This document shows positions 50,233 through 62,667 of a stretch of 64,000 nucleotides of DNA, in pieces; position 1 is the first letter of the stretch; the number at the start of each line of letters is the position of its first letter. Origin of the DNA: Lenzites betulinus (taxonomy: Eukaryota; Basidiomycota; Agaricomycetes; Polyporales; Polyporaceae); contig JABYQU010000027.1 in the NCBI GenBank assembly GCA_022264855.1, positions 411,455 to 475,454 on the forward strand, given 5' to 3'. The translations under genes were made by a program, and so were the position numbers. The notes beneath the pieces are model-generated. The model was not told the DNA's origin. It did not search any database and saw only the letters and a list, made by a program, of their open reading frames with translations.

Positions 50233-50955
50233 GTCGTACGAGCAGGCACGCACAAGGGGAGCGGTCACCGCGCGACGCCCATCATCGCGTTGGCGATCCA
50301 GCGGAGTGCAACCATGACTGCGGTCGATAGACCTCCCCAAGAGCTTGCCGGCGCAGTGCAGGCTGCAGCCACGGCAGACATTAGACCATTGCAGATAGGC
50401 CAAAATGGGTCCAAAAGTCGAGACAAGAGGTAAACATTCGGTCGCCTCATCGTGTTTGAGTGAGTTGTACCCGACTTTTGTCCAGGGTTCACCTCTTGTG
50501 TCGGTTTTCAAAATGGTTTGGCTCGGTCGGCAACGGGCCACTGCCTGCCGTGGGCGTTGTGACTTGGACGAGTTCTAGTTCTAGAGGTATATGGATATCG
50601 AGCATTTTGAGTCGCGGGCGACAACAGGCAGGCGCGGCGCCGAGAACGATTAGTACAGGGGGTGCGTTCGGTACATGGATGTGCGTGTATGAGCATGTGT
50701 CTCTGCAGAGCGTGTGGTCAGCGAGCGGGCGGGGCGGAGCGTCGGAAAGCGAGCGAGCGAGCGTGGGGGGCGGGGCGCGCGAAAGAAGGGAAGGGAAGGG
50801 GCGTACAGGTATTCCAGTTCCATAAGTAAGGTATAAACAGGCAGATCCGTCCCACCACCAGCAGCAGCATCCAAGAGTCCGTGACGGTCCTCCGATCCGT
50901 TGGCAGCACAAGGGGGGGCGGGCGAACGTGTAGAGCAATGGCGACGATGGTGACC
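50233..50955 (+). repeat. Diverged direct repeat, copy B
   Basis: Second copy about 1.95 kb downstream of copy A in the same orientation, longer by about 220 bp in its middle. Minus-strand frames in both copies share a run like CRDxxxYTxxxVPNxPxxLIVLG, showing they came from one sequence, but no known domain is present. Confidence 0.7.
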
Positions 50956-51028
50956 AGGTTGTAGACGTTCTAACGCAGGTGCACGGGGACCAACGGCGGT
51001 GCGTAAGTCCAGTAGGCCCACAGGCTCC

Positions 51029-53137
51029 TCACCGCTCCTCAGTGCTGCCGTCTGTCCGTACACTCCCCGCAGTGTGATACGACCCCGTGCTTCGGCTGCC
51101 CAACACCGACAGTGTTCCCCCGCTCACGCTGGTCGTCGGGCTCGGCGTCATCTCGCCCACCTCATTGACCGCACGCTCGCCGCCGCCGATACCACCACCA
51201 CCCCCGTTCAGCGGCGCGTCCAACGACAGCGATAGCGAGACCGCCGCGTCCAAACTATTCGCCAGACTGTTCGCGCGGCTGTTGGCACGGCTCCCGCTGC
51301 GACTGGGCGGGCCGTCCATGCCGCTGAGGGTGTTCGAGCGCGTCGACGGGCGCGAGCCGATCCCGCCGCCGCCCTGGAAGCTCGCGAGACTCATGACCTC
51401 GTGCGAGCCGAGCGACTCGATCGTGGGCATGCGGTGGATCGTGCGCCCGACGACGACGCGCGCCGTGTCGTCCCGGTCGCGGTGGTGGGGGTCGAGCGAG
51501 GGGAAGTGCCGGTCGCTCTGCGCGTACGCGACCGCGTCCTCGGTCTCGCGGGAGACCTGCTCGACGAGCGCGCGGAACTGGACGGCGAAGCTGTTGAGGT
51601 CCGCGTCGGGCACGGGCTCCCACGTGCCGCCGCTGCCGTCGGTGCGGGAGGGGCTGGCCATGGGGATGGAGGCGTATGCGCCGGAGGGACGCAGGGGGCG
51701 GCCATAGCGGTCGTCGGCGCCATCATCGGCGAAGTCGTCGTCAGAGGACGACGAGGAGGATAGCCGTTCGGCAGGCGACTCTGGGCTCCGTGCAGAGGGC
51801 TTCAGCGACGTTGCGGACACGGCACGGCGGATGACCCTGGAGCCCGCAGGCGAGATGTCGTTCGCCATGATCCGTAGTGAACGCGCGCTGCGCAGGGTAC
51901 GGGGCTCGCTGTTGCTCAGAGTGGCTGCACGGTCGCGCGTAACGGGCGACGGGTGTTGCTGCTGCTGCTGTTGTTGGTGGCTGTTCAGACTGCTCTCTGC
52001 TGAGACGGGGACGGTCGTGCTGGAGGCCGTCGTCATCGCGCGAAAGCTTTGCGAAGACGCGGACGGGAATGAGGCGGCGGAGTGCCGGAAGATCGACGTA
52101 TGTCTGCGGCGCGAGGGCTGTCGCGTGACCAGGTACTTGTAGGACACGGCATGGTATGCGATCTGCGGAAGGATATGCGGGCGGAGGAGTCGGCGTCCGG
52201 GTAAGCGGTGGGACAGAGAGAGGAAGAGGACGTCACTTACGATGATCGCGGCGGTCAGAAGAAGGCGAACAAGGGCACCTGCAAGCCAGGTGCCCCAGGC
52301 TGGAGAGTGGTCACATTGACCTCCGAGCCCGGACCAGACGACGTCAATGTCCCAGTGGCATCTGCCACGGAGGCTGTTGAGCGTATCCGACGCGTCCCTC
52401 CATAGAAACACAAGCACGAGGTTGACAACAGCAGGGGCGAGCAGGCAGAGTGACGACGAATAAGTTAGAAAGTCTTGCAAGAGAACGTGGGTAGAGCGCG
52501 GCCGGTAGTACCAGCCAAAGTGTGGGCCCGAGGCAGCGATAATGATAGTGACGAGAAGGCAGGCGATGGAGAGAGCGGTGCAGGAGCCAAGGACGAGGCC
52601 TATGATTTGACGATCCCGGTATTGGTGCAGTGTCGCACCGATGTAGTAACGCGCGGTGTTGTAGATTGCCCAACCACCTTGAACGACGCCGGCCGAGGAC
52701 AGTGAGTCGCGAGCTCAACACGCGCAGCACATCGCAGAATACTCACCGATGACAGCTAACAGGACCCGCCCTGCCCACCGCAGCCTCTTTAGCCGCTTCC
52801 GCACTGACCGCTCCCATATACTCCGTCTCTCCCTCAGCGTCACCGGGTCGCCCTGCAGACTCAAGCCTGGTCCTCTTGGTGGATGGCTGCTCGGATGTGT
52901 AGGCTGGCGCGCGAGAAGGTCGAGGTAGACGGAGGACTCGGAGTGGCCGTGTATCAACGGCTCGGTGGGGTGGGAGTGTTCAGAGGTGGATGTTTGGAGC
53001 GTGACGGTGGACACGGACGACAACTGGCGGTCGTGTGGCCCGCGACGGTTCGGGGCGCGGTGGGCGAGCGAGGCGGAGGCAGGGGGCGGGGGGTCGGCGG
53101 TGAAGATCGCATTGTGCAGGAAGACGGCGGCGGCCAT
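51029..53137 (-). CDS. Four-helix membrane protein with long Ser-rich tail, function unknown
   Basis: Exons: 52747-53137, 52241-52677, 51029-52162 (653 residues). A hydrophilic N-terminus of about 110 residues is followed by four hydrophobic segments: WAGRVLLAVIGGWAIY, IIGLVLGSCTALSIACLLVT, LCLLAPAVVNLVLVFLW and LAGALVRLLLTAAII. Then comes a cytosolic-like tail of over 370 residues rich in Ser/Arg/Asp, with a seven-Gln run and many potential phosphorylation sites. The YxxxxRYYIGATLHQYRDRQ stretch after helix 1 is reminiscent of other basidiomycete membrane proteins of unknown role. The 78-nt second intron (52163-52240) has no stop and keeps frame. The model is supported by frame and splice sites only; no domain name can be given. 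Confidence 0.72.
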
Positions 53138-53977
53138 CGACGCTGCGAGTGCGCAGGGCGCGCGCTGCTGGGCTGGGCTGGAGAGGTCCGCACTACGTCC
53201 GTGAACTTGAATGTCGCAAGTTCGAATTGAGCGCGTTCCGCCGTGGGAGGCCGCCTGCGGAATAGCTTAAATGTCAGACCTGGCAACCAGCCACGCGAGA
53301 TAGCAACGAATCGCGTACGGAGCATCCGCTCGCTCTTCTGCGTCGTCTTTAAGTCTTATACGAGTGCTTGGGGTGGCACTGACTGCGATGGGCAGTGGCA
53401 AGCAGTGGTCAGTGAGCGGTGATCGCTGCAGCACTCTCGACGCGGCCTTGCCATTTCCAGGCTGATGGCGGCGTCTGCTTGTAAGGGACCGCGCACAGGA
53501 ACGCGTTTATGGCATTTCTAAATAGAGTATAGATCAGCGCCGCATCGCCCACGCGCAGGGGGAGGGCTGGGGAGGGGCGCAGGAGGAGGGGGATGAGTGA
53601 GTGAGAGGAGGACGAGAGATGGACGGGAGCAATCGGCGGCGGGCGCGATACTCAATGCGGCTTTCTACAAGGCGTTTGCACAGAGACCCAGTACAACATG
53701 CCATGCTCGGGCATATGTATTTAATCCTCAAGTACTTGAAGCACTGATCCCTTTCGGGGCGCAGTTTGTGAGGCCGATCTCAACTTAAACCAACTCTAAA
53801 CCTAGGCGAGATCTGGTCCTTCAAAAACACCCGATCAATAATTGTTGTAGCACGAACGGCGAGGGTGCGCGTGTACAAGCCCTCCAGATGATACAAGAGT
53901 ACACCAATAACATGCATATCTGATAGTCCAAGAGGCCGATCGAAGAATGTGTGGGAAACAAAATGAGTATACGCTCG
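53138..53977. other. Intergenic region
   Basis: 840 bp between the start of the four-helix protein gene and the stop of the next minus-strand gene, so it is promoter plus 3' UTR. Nothing else supported. Confidence 0.5.
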
Positions 53978-55511
53978 TCATGAGAGCGCGCCCCAGAGAC
54001 CGAGGCCTGTGAAAAATCCTCCGAGCCCGACCAGCAGTCCCACATAGGCCGTCGTATGAACTCCGATCCGCGGCAAGACCAACGGCGAGTGCAGCAAGGA
54101 TAGGAGCCAATGCGCAAGGACGACGACGGGGAACGCGATGGCCAGGGCATGATTTGAGTATATCGGCGGCAACGGGTCGCCTCCGGCAGGGAACGACAGT
54201 GGCGAGCGGAGGTAGGCCCACGCCAACACGAGCGTGAACCCAAGTGAGAACAGGAACGAGTCGATCCGCTGCAGGCAGGGCACGAACACCGGGATATGCT
54301 GCATATTCTCGACAGTTAGCGCAAAAGACATGGTCCCTCATGAAGCGGACCGGACGTACGATCAAGGGAAGCCCGTACACTTCCTCTAGCTCCTCCCGCT
54401 CCTGCAGATGCATGAGCTGTTCCACGTCCTGATCGACAGCGAGCCGCACCGCCTCCTCCACGCTGACGACCTCTCTCCTCCTCACCCCGCTCGCGCGCGG
54501 GGTAGCGGTACCAACGGTCTCCCTTTCGCTCCGTGGGCTGAGCGGCATGTACTCTCTGCTCCCGTGCGCGCTCTCGCCCCCACTCGCGCTCGGCTCGCTC
54601 GCACCCCCCGTCCCAGTGGCGAGACCCTTCGACGCGTCGAGGATCGCGCGCACGCGCTCGACGGGCACCATCACGCTCTCGTACAGCGCGAGCTGCCGGT
54701 ACCCCTGCACGACGCTTGTAGCGGCGTCTGCAGCAGCCCACCCCAGCGCGAGCCACCACGCGGTGGTGAACGCCGGGTCCCGCCATGTCGGGAGCGGGAA
54801 GAGCATCTCGTGCCGCACGCGGAGGAGCGCAAGCGCAGCGAGCCGCAGGACTTGGCTGAGCAGCACATACAGTGCGTTGAACGCGAGCGTGTCCCAGATG
54901 GGGGGCAGGAGCGTCGCGACAAGGGCGTAGAGCGGCTCGCAGAGCGCATGTGTCAGGCTGAAGAACGCGGCGGAGAGGAGGATTTCGGGGAGGGGCGAGG
55001 GGAAGGAGCGCGGGAGAGTGGGCGGTGCGGGATAGTGGGGCGGCCATATCCACCGTACGAGGTTGGCGAGGAACAGAAAGGTGATGATGCATGTGAGGGG
55101 GACCAGGCCGTAGATGGCCACTTTTTGTTTGTATGAACCTAGTAAGATATTGGATGAGCACGGCTCTACACACGGGCCTAACTATCACAGAGGTATTTGA
55201 CCATGACATTGGGTACAACGACGTTCCGCGATGAAGATGTGTACGGACTCACCGCTATAATATCCATATTCCTCCAAGTCCCACTCGTCCGTCTCCGGGT
55301 CCGGCGCAGCTGCACCCTCGCCATCCAAGGTAGTCTCCTCCGGAACCCTGTCCAACCAGCTGTCCCTCCTATACCTCTCCGGGCTCGCTCTTATGCTCGA
55401 AGAGCCCTCGGTCAGGATCGTCCAGTACGACTGCACAGGGGTATGCGAGGACTTCTGGACAGCAGTCGCAGAGCTCTGGGTGTCGACCCCGATGAGCGGT
55501 CTCCTCGACAT
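53978..55511 (-). CDS. Conserved-looking multi-pass membrane protein, function unknown
   Basis: Exons: 55253-55511, 54360-55138, 53978-54298 (452 residues). A hydrophilic N-terminal region of about 85 residues is followed by hydrophobic segments: VAIYGLVPLTCIITFLFLAN, ILLSAAFFSLTHALCEPLYA, FNALYVLLSQVLRLAALALL and AWWLALGWAAADAATSVVQG. After a Ser/Glu-rich charged loop come SFLFSLGFTLVLAWAYL, IAFPVVVLAHWLLSLLHSPL and TTAYVGLLVGLGGFFTGLGL at the C-terminus. About seven membrane passes with the charged loop between the fourth and fifth. The first ATG after an in-frame stop was used. I do not recognise the family; it resembles unnamed basidiomycete proteins. Confidence 0.75.
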
Positions 55512-58500
55512 CTCCTCGTCTGTTTATTCAGCGACAGCCCGGGTTCGCGTGGATGTTTGGGTCCTATAGAGGGCCGCCGACGCTCGTGTAGCGGTGGAAG
55601 CAGTGGCCGCCGTCTCGTCGTCGTCCTCTCCGGAGTATACGCGGCGGAGGTGGTCGCGCACGGTTGGCGCGGCCGCCGCTGCGGCAGCTATGACTCGCCC
55701 GATGCCCATCAGGGTCTTCTGGTCTGGTCAAGTGTGGTCGGAGACTGGTACGAGGCTAGTGATAGGTTCAGCGGAGACGAGATGGTCGTTGCAGACGAAG
55801 CTGCCGGCGCAGGGCGTCTGGAATCATGTGTTCGCGAATATGGCGTCAGAGGACCGCATTCACTTTCGCAAGTAGTTCACTAATGCACGACATGGGAAGA
55901 CGGAGGAAGAGACATATATTGCGACTATACAACAGAAGACACGTGGATATGTACATGACGGCATATAAAGGGCAGGCCTGGGAAGTAAGCACAATGGTGC
56001 ATTAAAGCCTGATGAGAAAGAAGGCTAGTCAGTAAGATTGTCTTCAAGTATATCGACACAGTTATGTAGAGTCAGGTATTCGATGCGTCTCAGCAAACCC
56101 CCGAACCCATCTCCACATTGTACACCGGGAGACTTTGGTATAGGCCGGGGGTGTTATGTCCGCCCATCGATGGGTTTCATCCGAATGGGGGCCGGGTCAT
56201 AGAATAGCTTGACTCACCAATTGGCTTCCACGAGAACGGACCACATTGTAACAGACCAGACACTGTAATATGGAGTTGTGTTAGCAACACGTTGAAGAAT
56301 AGTGTTAAATGAAAAGGGTCAGTCAAGGCTGAAACTGAGGTTGTCCACAAGTGGTTTCGGACGAATTGAGTATGGTAAAAGGTTGGATCATCATTGAAAT
56401 ACGTGCAGAGAAGACACTCACCAAACAAAGACCGTGTCGCCGACGCTGCTCACCGTTGGAAGAAAACTTCGACGCGCTGGTATATACAGGTGGCGTTTGA
56501 CCTCCGCCCCGGGCCATCTCCCGAAAGAGGACGCGAATGTGGCTGATCGCTGGATATGGTAATAGACGCGTCGCGCGCGTGGAAAGCTTCTCGCGTCTTC
56601 TCCTTTCTTCTCGCATTCGCTCGCGTTATGGACTCCGATCCGCGGCAAGAAGAGGGGAGCGATCGGCGCGGGCGCGACACTCGATGACCGCGTGGAAACA
56701 AATCGAACGCTCCTCCTCCGATGAGCTGCCCGCGACACGCCATGCCCGGCCTCTGCCTTCCTTCGCGCGCGCAAAGACCATCAAGGGGCGCGCCCGCCTC
56801 TGCGCCTGCCTCCTCCGCCCGTGCCTCTCCGCGCCCGCTGCATGCACATAGCATCGGTAGAGTATCACTATCGTGTATTGATACGCTCGCCGCAGTACGC
56901 CCTTTACAGTGCATGTAGCTACTCTAGTAGACAGCGGCACGGCGCGGTGGGCGCTCACTCACAGCGTCTTACGCGGCTACTCAACGCCCACACAGCCACC
57001 TCCCTGACCCTCAGCTCCCACCACCACCTCTCGCACTCGCCCGCCCGAAGATCCTCCTCGTTCTCGCCAGTTTGCATGCCTCGTGCACGACCCTGAGCGC
57101 GGTAGCATCCACGGCACAGCACAGCTCCGCGCCCTCACTTGCCGCTGACGTCCTCTAGCAGCATTCTTACTGCCGGAACACATACCGCTCGACGGAACGC
57201 CCGCGACCGCGTCCCTGGCCAGCCCTGTAGGATCTTTGGAAACAAGCAACGTCGTAAAGACGCGCCATCTCCGTCGGGATGCACAACGCCGGGCCGACGT
57301 TGCCCGACTCGAGCCCGTCCCACTACGCCGCGGACTAGATCGTCGGCGATCGCGGACTCGCAGCGCGGGCCCTTGGTGCGCCCCTACTGCATCTGCCCAC
57401 GATGGCTGTCAGGTGCGTCCTTCCACCCTGCGACAAACGTTTACGCACCGTAGACACCACTTTCAATGCCATCATCTTGGCCGTCCGACGTGCACGCCGT
57501 CCGGGGCGATGTGCAGCCTGCGCAGGACGTCGGGAGCCCACACACTAGGTGCGTCCGTGCCGGGTACTAGAGGAAACAACGCAAGCGAGGGAAGCAAGAG
57601 CGGGAGGGGATGTCTGCTCCCTCCCGCAGTGTCCCCCCTTTTAAACCATCCCCCGGCTGGCCGCAGGCGCCAGACGTCCGACGGGGGTGGCGACGACCGC
57701 GCACGGGCCACCCGTCCTATCACGCGTCGCCACCTGCGCCCGCTCCCCGCCCTGCATGACGCGCGGAGACTCGCCGCCCGAGTGCGAATTTGTCGAGGGT
57801 CCTACTGGGATGGCGCGCGCAGAGACAACTTGCCCCGCGGCTGCCGTCCTGCAGTGCTCGCGTTGCCACAGCAGCAGCATCCGGGCGCCCTCCGGCGGGG
57901 CACAAGCCCTTCTCCGAGGAGCCTTCAAGTTCCGTCCGAGTGAGCCTCACACGGCACGCCAATGGCTGCCAGGGGTGGACTGAGTGCATCGGGACAACGC
58001 CGTGGAGTGTGCATCGCGTACGCACAGTGAAACACGCGCCCACACAACCGGGACTCACACCGCGCAGAGACTCAGAGGCCCGCTGCCCTGTCGCAGGAAC
58101 AGGGCGGGCGAGTGCCGCGGCCGTTTATGGCTGTCTCCGACAGTGCGAGTGTGAGCAGCTTGGCGTAAGCAGGCCGACGCTCGACGCCCGATGCCCGACG
58201 CCCGACACTCGTCCCCGCCGTAGGGATCCACCGTCTGCGCTCGAGTGTAGTACACCCTGCGGGGCCTAGTGCCGCCGCGCGGGGTACATGTGTTGAATGG
58301 AACAGCAGGCTGCCCCCGCGGCCTGCGATAATCTTCTCTTCGTGTGAGAGTCTCCGAAGCATGGCCGACTCGAGGGAGTGTGCAGAGTCATGCATGAAGC
58401 TTTGAATGTGCCCGTGTGCGGCTCAGATGGCGGCGACAATGTTCATAGAGTCTCGACCGATGTTGTAGACGTCTCGCGCAACGACGCGATGGTGGACAAG

Positions 58501-58929
58501 GCTCGACTCCAGTCGACACCACCAACACCTCCTGGCGTGTACCAGACAGCCAGCATGCTCGAAGCGCAGGACTGTACCATTGCGGCGTCGCCCTAGGTGA
58601 GTTCCCCCATTGTTCAGTGGCAAACTGCGCTGCGGCATGCAATTTCCCGCACGTTCGAAGACTATATCTTACACATCCCGTCCAGTAACTCGCCGCCACG
58701 ACGGGCCAATCATGCGCGACTGCGCAACGTCTGCCCCGAACGTCGGCGACGCTTCTCGACGTGTGCAGCCCTGTGCACAGGGCCTCTAGCCAGCGAGCTC
58801 GACGACGCCGTGGCGGCCCCACCCCTGCTCGCCGTCGATGCGGACACTCTTGCGAACGCGAACACGGTCTCCCCGAGCGAACATGCACACGCCCAGCACG
58901 CTGCGCCTCGATCCGCGAAGGTCCACGTC
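55512..58929. other. Gene-poor region before the satellite
   Basis: 3.4 kb with no supported gene. A minus-strand frame 55524-55709 (Ala-rich, then Asp/Glu) just upstream of the membrane-protein start could be a leader exon but ends in a stop with no usable donor. The rest (56-58.9 kb) shows only chance frames. Confidence 0.45.
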
Positions 58930-61680
58930 GAGACACTTTGACACCATTTCGAGGACATCCGGACGAAATCGTGCGCGCAGCACTCGCCTCGCGTCCGTCC
59001 GTCGTGTAACCTCGTATGTTCCTTCGCCTGAACGCTGCGTACGTGCTCACGAAATTGCAGCGCGATACGCACAGATCTCGACTTCCGCATTTTTGCGCAT
59101 TTTCATGCACACGCCAGCGCGATCGCTCGCCGCGTGTCGCGCAGGCATCGCGCCGCCGCGCAAACTGGTACGTCACCTCGTGTGCACAGTCTGCGTACGC
59201 TCACGAAGTTCCAGCCCGATACGAGCAAGTCTCAAATCGGCCATTTTGCTCGATTTCATGCACATTTCGTGCACATCCACAAAGGACTTCTCGCCCGTCG
59301 ATGGGATCGTGTCCGACGCTCGCGAAGCTCGGTAGGCTGTCTCGTATGAGTGAGCGACGCACGCTCACAAAGTTACAGCACGATACGGGCACGTTTAGAA
59401 TTCGGCCATTCTGCACAACTCCGTGGATGAACGCCCGGTTTCCGACATGGATCGCCCGCCCCGCCTGGCCCCCGCATCGCATCGTCGCGAAACTCGGAAC
59501 GTCGTCTCGTATGAGCAGCCGCTACGCACTGACGCAGTTTCAGCCCGATACGAGCATGTTCCAAAATCCGCCTCTTGGGCATGAACTCGAGGGCACCCAC
59601 AGACAATCGCTCGCGGCGTGGCGCCCGCGTACCGCCCCACCGCGCAAATTGGTACGCCGTCTCGTCTGAACAAGGCGTACCTCCTCACAGAGTTTCGGGG
59701 CAATCAGAGTAGTTGTCAAATGTGTCAATTTCGCTCGAAATCACTTGTTTTGGCAAATATGCAGGAAGAATCGCTCGCCGCCCGCGGGGTTCCAGCCCGA
59801 CTGTCGCGAGACTTTGTACGTCCTCTCTATTGAGTATGCGCTACGTGCTCACGCAGTTTCAGCGCGGTCCGAGTGCTTTCGAAATTCGGCCATCCTGTGC
59901 ATCCACGGTGGACTTGCAAACAAAATCGCCTGCGCCGCCTCGCGCCCGCGTCGGATTTCAGCCAAACTTGGTACGTCGTCTCGTATATGCACACGCTCCG
60001 TTCTCACGTAGTTTCAGCACGATGCGAGCATTTTACGAAATTTCGTCATTTGGCGCAGGTGTACGAACACGGTTGCTCACCGCGCGCCACCCGCTCATCC
60101 AACCTTTGCGCAACTTGGTACGCCAGCTCCAATGGATGAGATTCACGCGCTAACCGAGTTTCAGCCAGGTAGGCGGCGAAATAACAGAGTCAGAGGCGAA
60201 TGATCGACCAAATTCGTTGGATTTCGCGAATATTCAAGGAGAAATGCTCGCCGCCCGTCGGGCGCGCATCCGATGGGCGCGAAACGATGTACGTACGCTA
60301 TACTAAGTAGTCGCTATGTGCTCACGCAATTTTAGGCTGGTACGAGCACATTCACATGTCGGCCCATAGTGCACTGCAGGCCATGGCCGACTTGCAAGGG
60401 GAGTCGCTCGCGCCGCCTCGCCCGTGCATCGGATCACCGCCGCACTTGGTATGTCGTCTCGTACGAGTGGACGGTCCGTGCTCACGCCGTTTCAGCGTGA
60501 TGCAAGCATATTCAAAATCCAAAGTTGACATGCACTTGGATGGACCATTGTCCAAGGCACTCGCTGACGCCGTGTCGCCCGCTCATCGAAACTGCGCGCA
60601 AATTGGTACGTCGTCTGGTATGGATGAACGTCACGCGCTCACCAGGTTTCAGCCAGGTACGACGCGAAACAACAGAATTAGAGGCCAATTAGAGGCCAAT
60701 TTCGCTGGATTTCGCCAATATTCACGGAGAAATGCTCGCCGCCCGTCGGGAGCGACTCTGATGGGCGCAAAACGCCGTATGTCTACTCTCTTCACCTGGC
60801 GCTACAATCTCACGCAGTTTTAGCTTAGTACGAGCACATCTGAATGTCGCCCCATTCTGGGCTTCGGCCGCTCAAGCCATGGTGGACTTGCAAGGGGAAC
60901 ACTTCGCGCCGCCTTTCCCCCGGCTCGGGACATCGCGAAACCTGGCGGCTCGTCTTGTAACACTAGACGGTGCATGCTCACGCACTTTGCGCGTGATCCG
61001 AGCATGTTCAAAATTCGGAAGTTGGCATGCACATGCCAGTGCCAGAAGGACCACGGTCGAAGGCAGTCGCTGACGCCATGTCGCCCGCTCATCGGAACTT
61101 TGCGAAACTTGGTACGTCGTTTTGTATGTATGAACGTCACGCGCTCACCAAGTTTCAGCCAGATACGATGCAAAACGATGGGATTAAGTGCAAAATCAGT
61201 CCTATTTCGCTGTATTTCGCGAATATTCATCAAGAAATGCTCGCCGCCCGCTGGGCGCGGGTCCGATGGGCGCGAAACGCTGTACGTATACTATACCAAG
61301 TAGACGCTATGCGCTCACGATGTTTCAGCACAGTACGAGCGCATCCGAATGCCGCCTCATCCTGCGCTGCGCCGCGGCAGGCCATGGTGGACTTGCAAGG
61401 GAAATTGCTCGCGCCGCCTCGCCCCCGCATCGGATTGCCGCCAAACTTGGTACGTCGTCTCGTATATACAGACGCTCCGTGCTCACGTAGTTCCAACACG
61501 TTACGGGCATTTTACAAAATTCGAAAATTGGCAGCATATGGAAGGACCATGGTCGAAGGCGGCAGTTTACGCCGTTTCGCCCGCTCTTCGAAACTTCGCG
61601 CAAATTGGTACGTCGTCTCGTATGCATAAACGTCACACGCTCACCAAGTTTCAGCCAGGCACGAGGCGAAACAGGCTCTG
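58930..61680. repeat. Satellite array, about 163-bp units with a trimeric higher-order repeat
   Basis: Tandem diverged units marked by GGTACGTCGTCTCGTATG-like anchors at about 59003, 59167, 59331, 59496, 59651, 59815, 59970, 60117, 60288, 60448, 60605, 60776, 60944, 61111, 61281, 61449 and 61607; spacing 147-171 bp. Each unit also has a GCTCAC...AGTTTCAGCC block and a CCCATTC/GGCCATT block. From 59970 on, every third unit is most alike: 60117, 60605, 61111 and 61607 (spacing 488, 506, 496); 60288, 60776 and 61281 (488, 505); 59970, 60448, 60944 and 61449 (478, 496, 505). That is a higher-order repeat of about 500 bp. Frames inside are by-products of the repeat. Confidence 0.85.
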
Positions 61681-62667
61681 CGCGCTGTGCCCAATTCCTC
61701 AGGGCTATCCAGAGGCCCGCTCGCGACGGCGCGACGGCACGACGGCGCATCCCCTCGCAACGCCATTGGGTACGCGTAATCCCCCACATGCACCGTCCAC
61801 GTTCGCGAACGTTCGGCGCGCTCACAGTAGAACAAACGGCGTCATCGTTAGCGAAGGCTCCCGGGCGCGGGTCTACACAGAAACGGCCATCCCGCCTCGA
61901 GCGCGTCTCGCATCGCTGCGCATTTTGGAACCCGCGCTCGGGCACATGTACAACGCCCGCCCTGCAGCGTACGACCAGCTCCGAGGAGGTACAGGCCGCG
62001 CGGCGGCCATGGCAACGTACGCCGGCGCTGCCCCGGCTCCAAGTCCCCTATGGGTACTCATCCAGTCTGGGTGCACGCCGTCCCACTACGTTTGATTGGC
62101 GTCCGAGTCTCTCGGACGAATGTAGTCGACTATGCCAGACGTTGCCTGCACTGAGATATGCATGGCAACCCATCGCTCTGCGGCCTCGCAGAAAGCATTG
62201 TCTCACAGTGGATGCTATGTGTGTACAAGGACTAGCTCCCGAGACTTCGAGGACCCTGCACCATCAAATTGAGGTCAGCCCTCGCGACACCCGGCGCCGA
62301 CGCTATGTGGCTAACACCCAGGAATGGAATGTAAGAGGCAGCTGACCCTGGCCTCGAATCAGCGCGTCCGAGTCGCACTGCACACCCAACGTGTGTCCTG
62401 CCTCGGATTGAAGTACGAAATGTCTGGCGCGCTGCGCCGGCGTTCCGAGGTGAACTTGGATGTATACACGCGATCAGCAGCAGGAGGCTATCCCGGTGCC
62501 AAGTCAACGCCAACGCCAGCCGTCGGCGGGAGGGGGCTGCACATTAGTTGTACATTGTATTTACAAAGTCATCTGGACACCTCCCGGAATGCCACCACGG
62601 CCTACCGCCGTCCCTCGCGACAGCCGAGACTGTTGCAGACTTCTACGCGAGGATGCAACCCTCCGCG
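61681..62667. other. Unassigned sequence between satellite and mobile element
   Basis: About 1 kb without a recognisable gene; overlapping chance frames only. Confidence 0.45.

Larger units (their letters stand above)
45686..51028. other. 5.3-kb gene-poor region
   Basis: GC-rich with many overlapping chance frames. On the minus strand 46820-47300 there is an exon-like arrangement with plausible splice sites but no known family (see findings). The diverged direct duplication at 48282-48785 and 50233-50955 lies here. The plus frame 49487-49909 and the facing minus frame 49493-49693 resemble nothing I know. Confidence 0.45.

Noticed and set aside
55524..55709. Possible leader exon for the 452-residue membrane protein
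   Set aside because: It ends in a stop just before the chosen ATG and has no donor that would join it in frame.
53590..56760. Possible duplication between 53.59-53.72 and 56.64-56.76 kb
   Set aside because: A short stretch looks similar (agcgatcggcg-like then gcgcgaca/tactc) but matches are too few and broken to call by eye.
59016..61629. Several 200-codon frames inside 59-61.7 kb
   Set aside because: They follow the satellite period and read the same repeat in different frames on both strands; no independent coding signal.
58930..61680. CRISPR-like array
   Set aside because: Units of about 163 bp diverge along their whole length with no short constant repeat and unique spacers; the host is a fungus.
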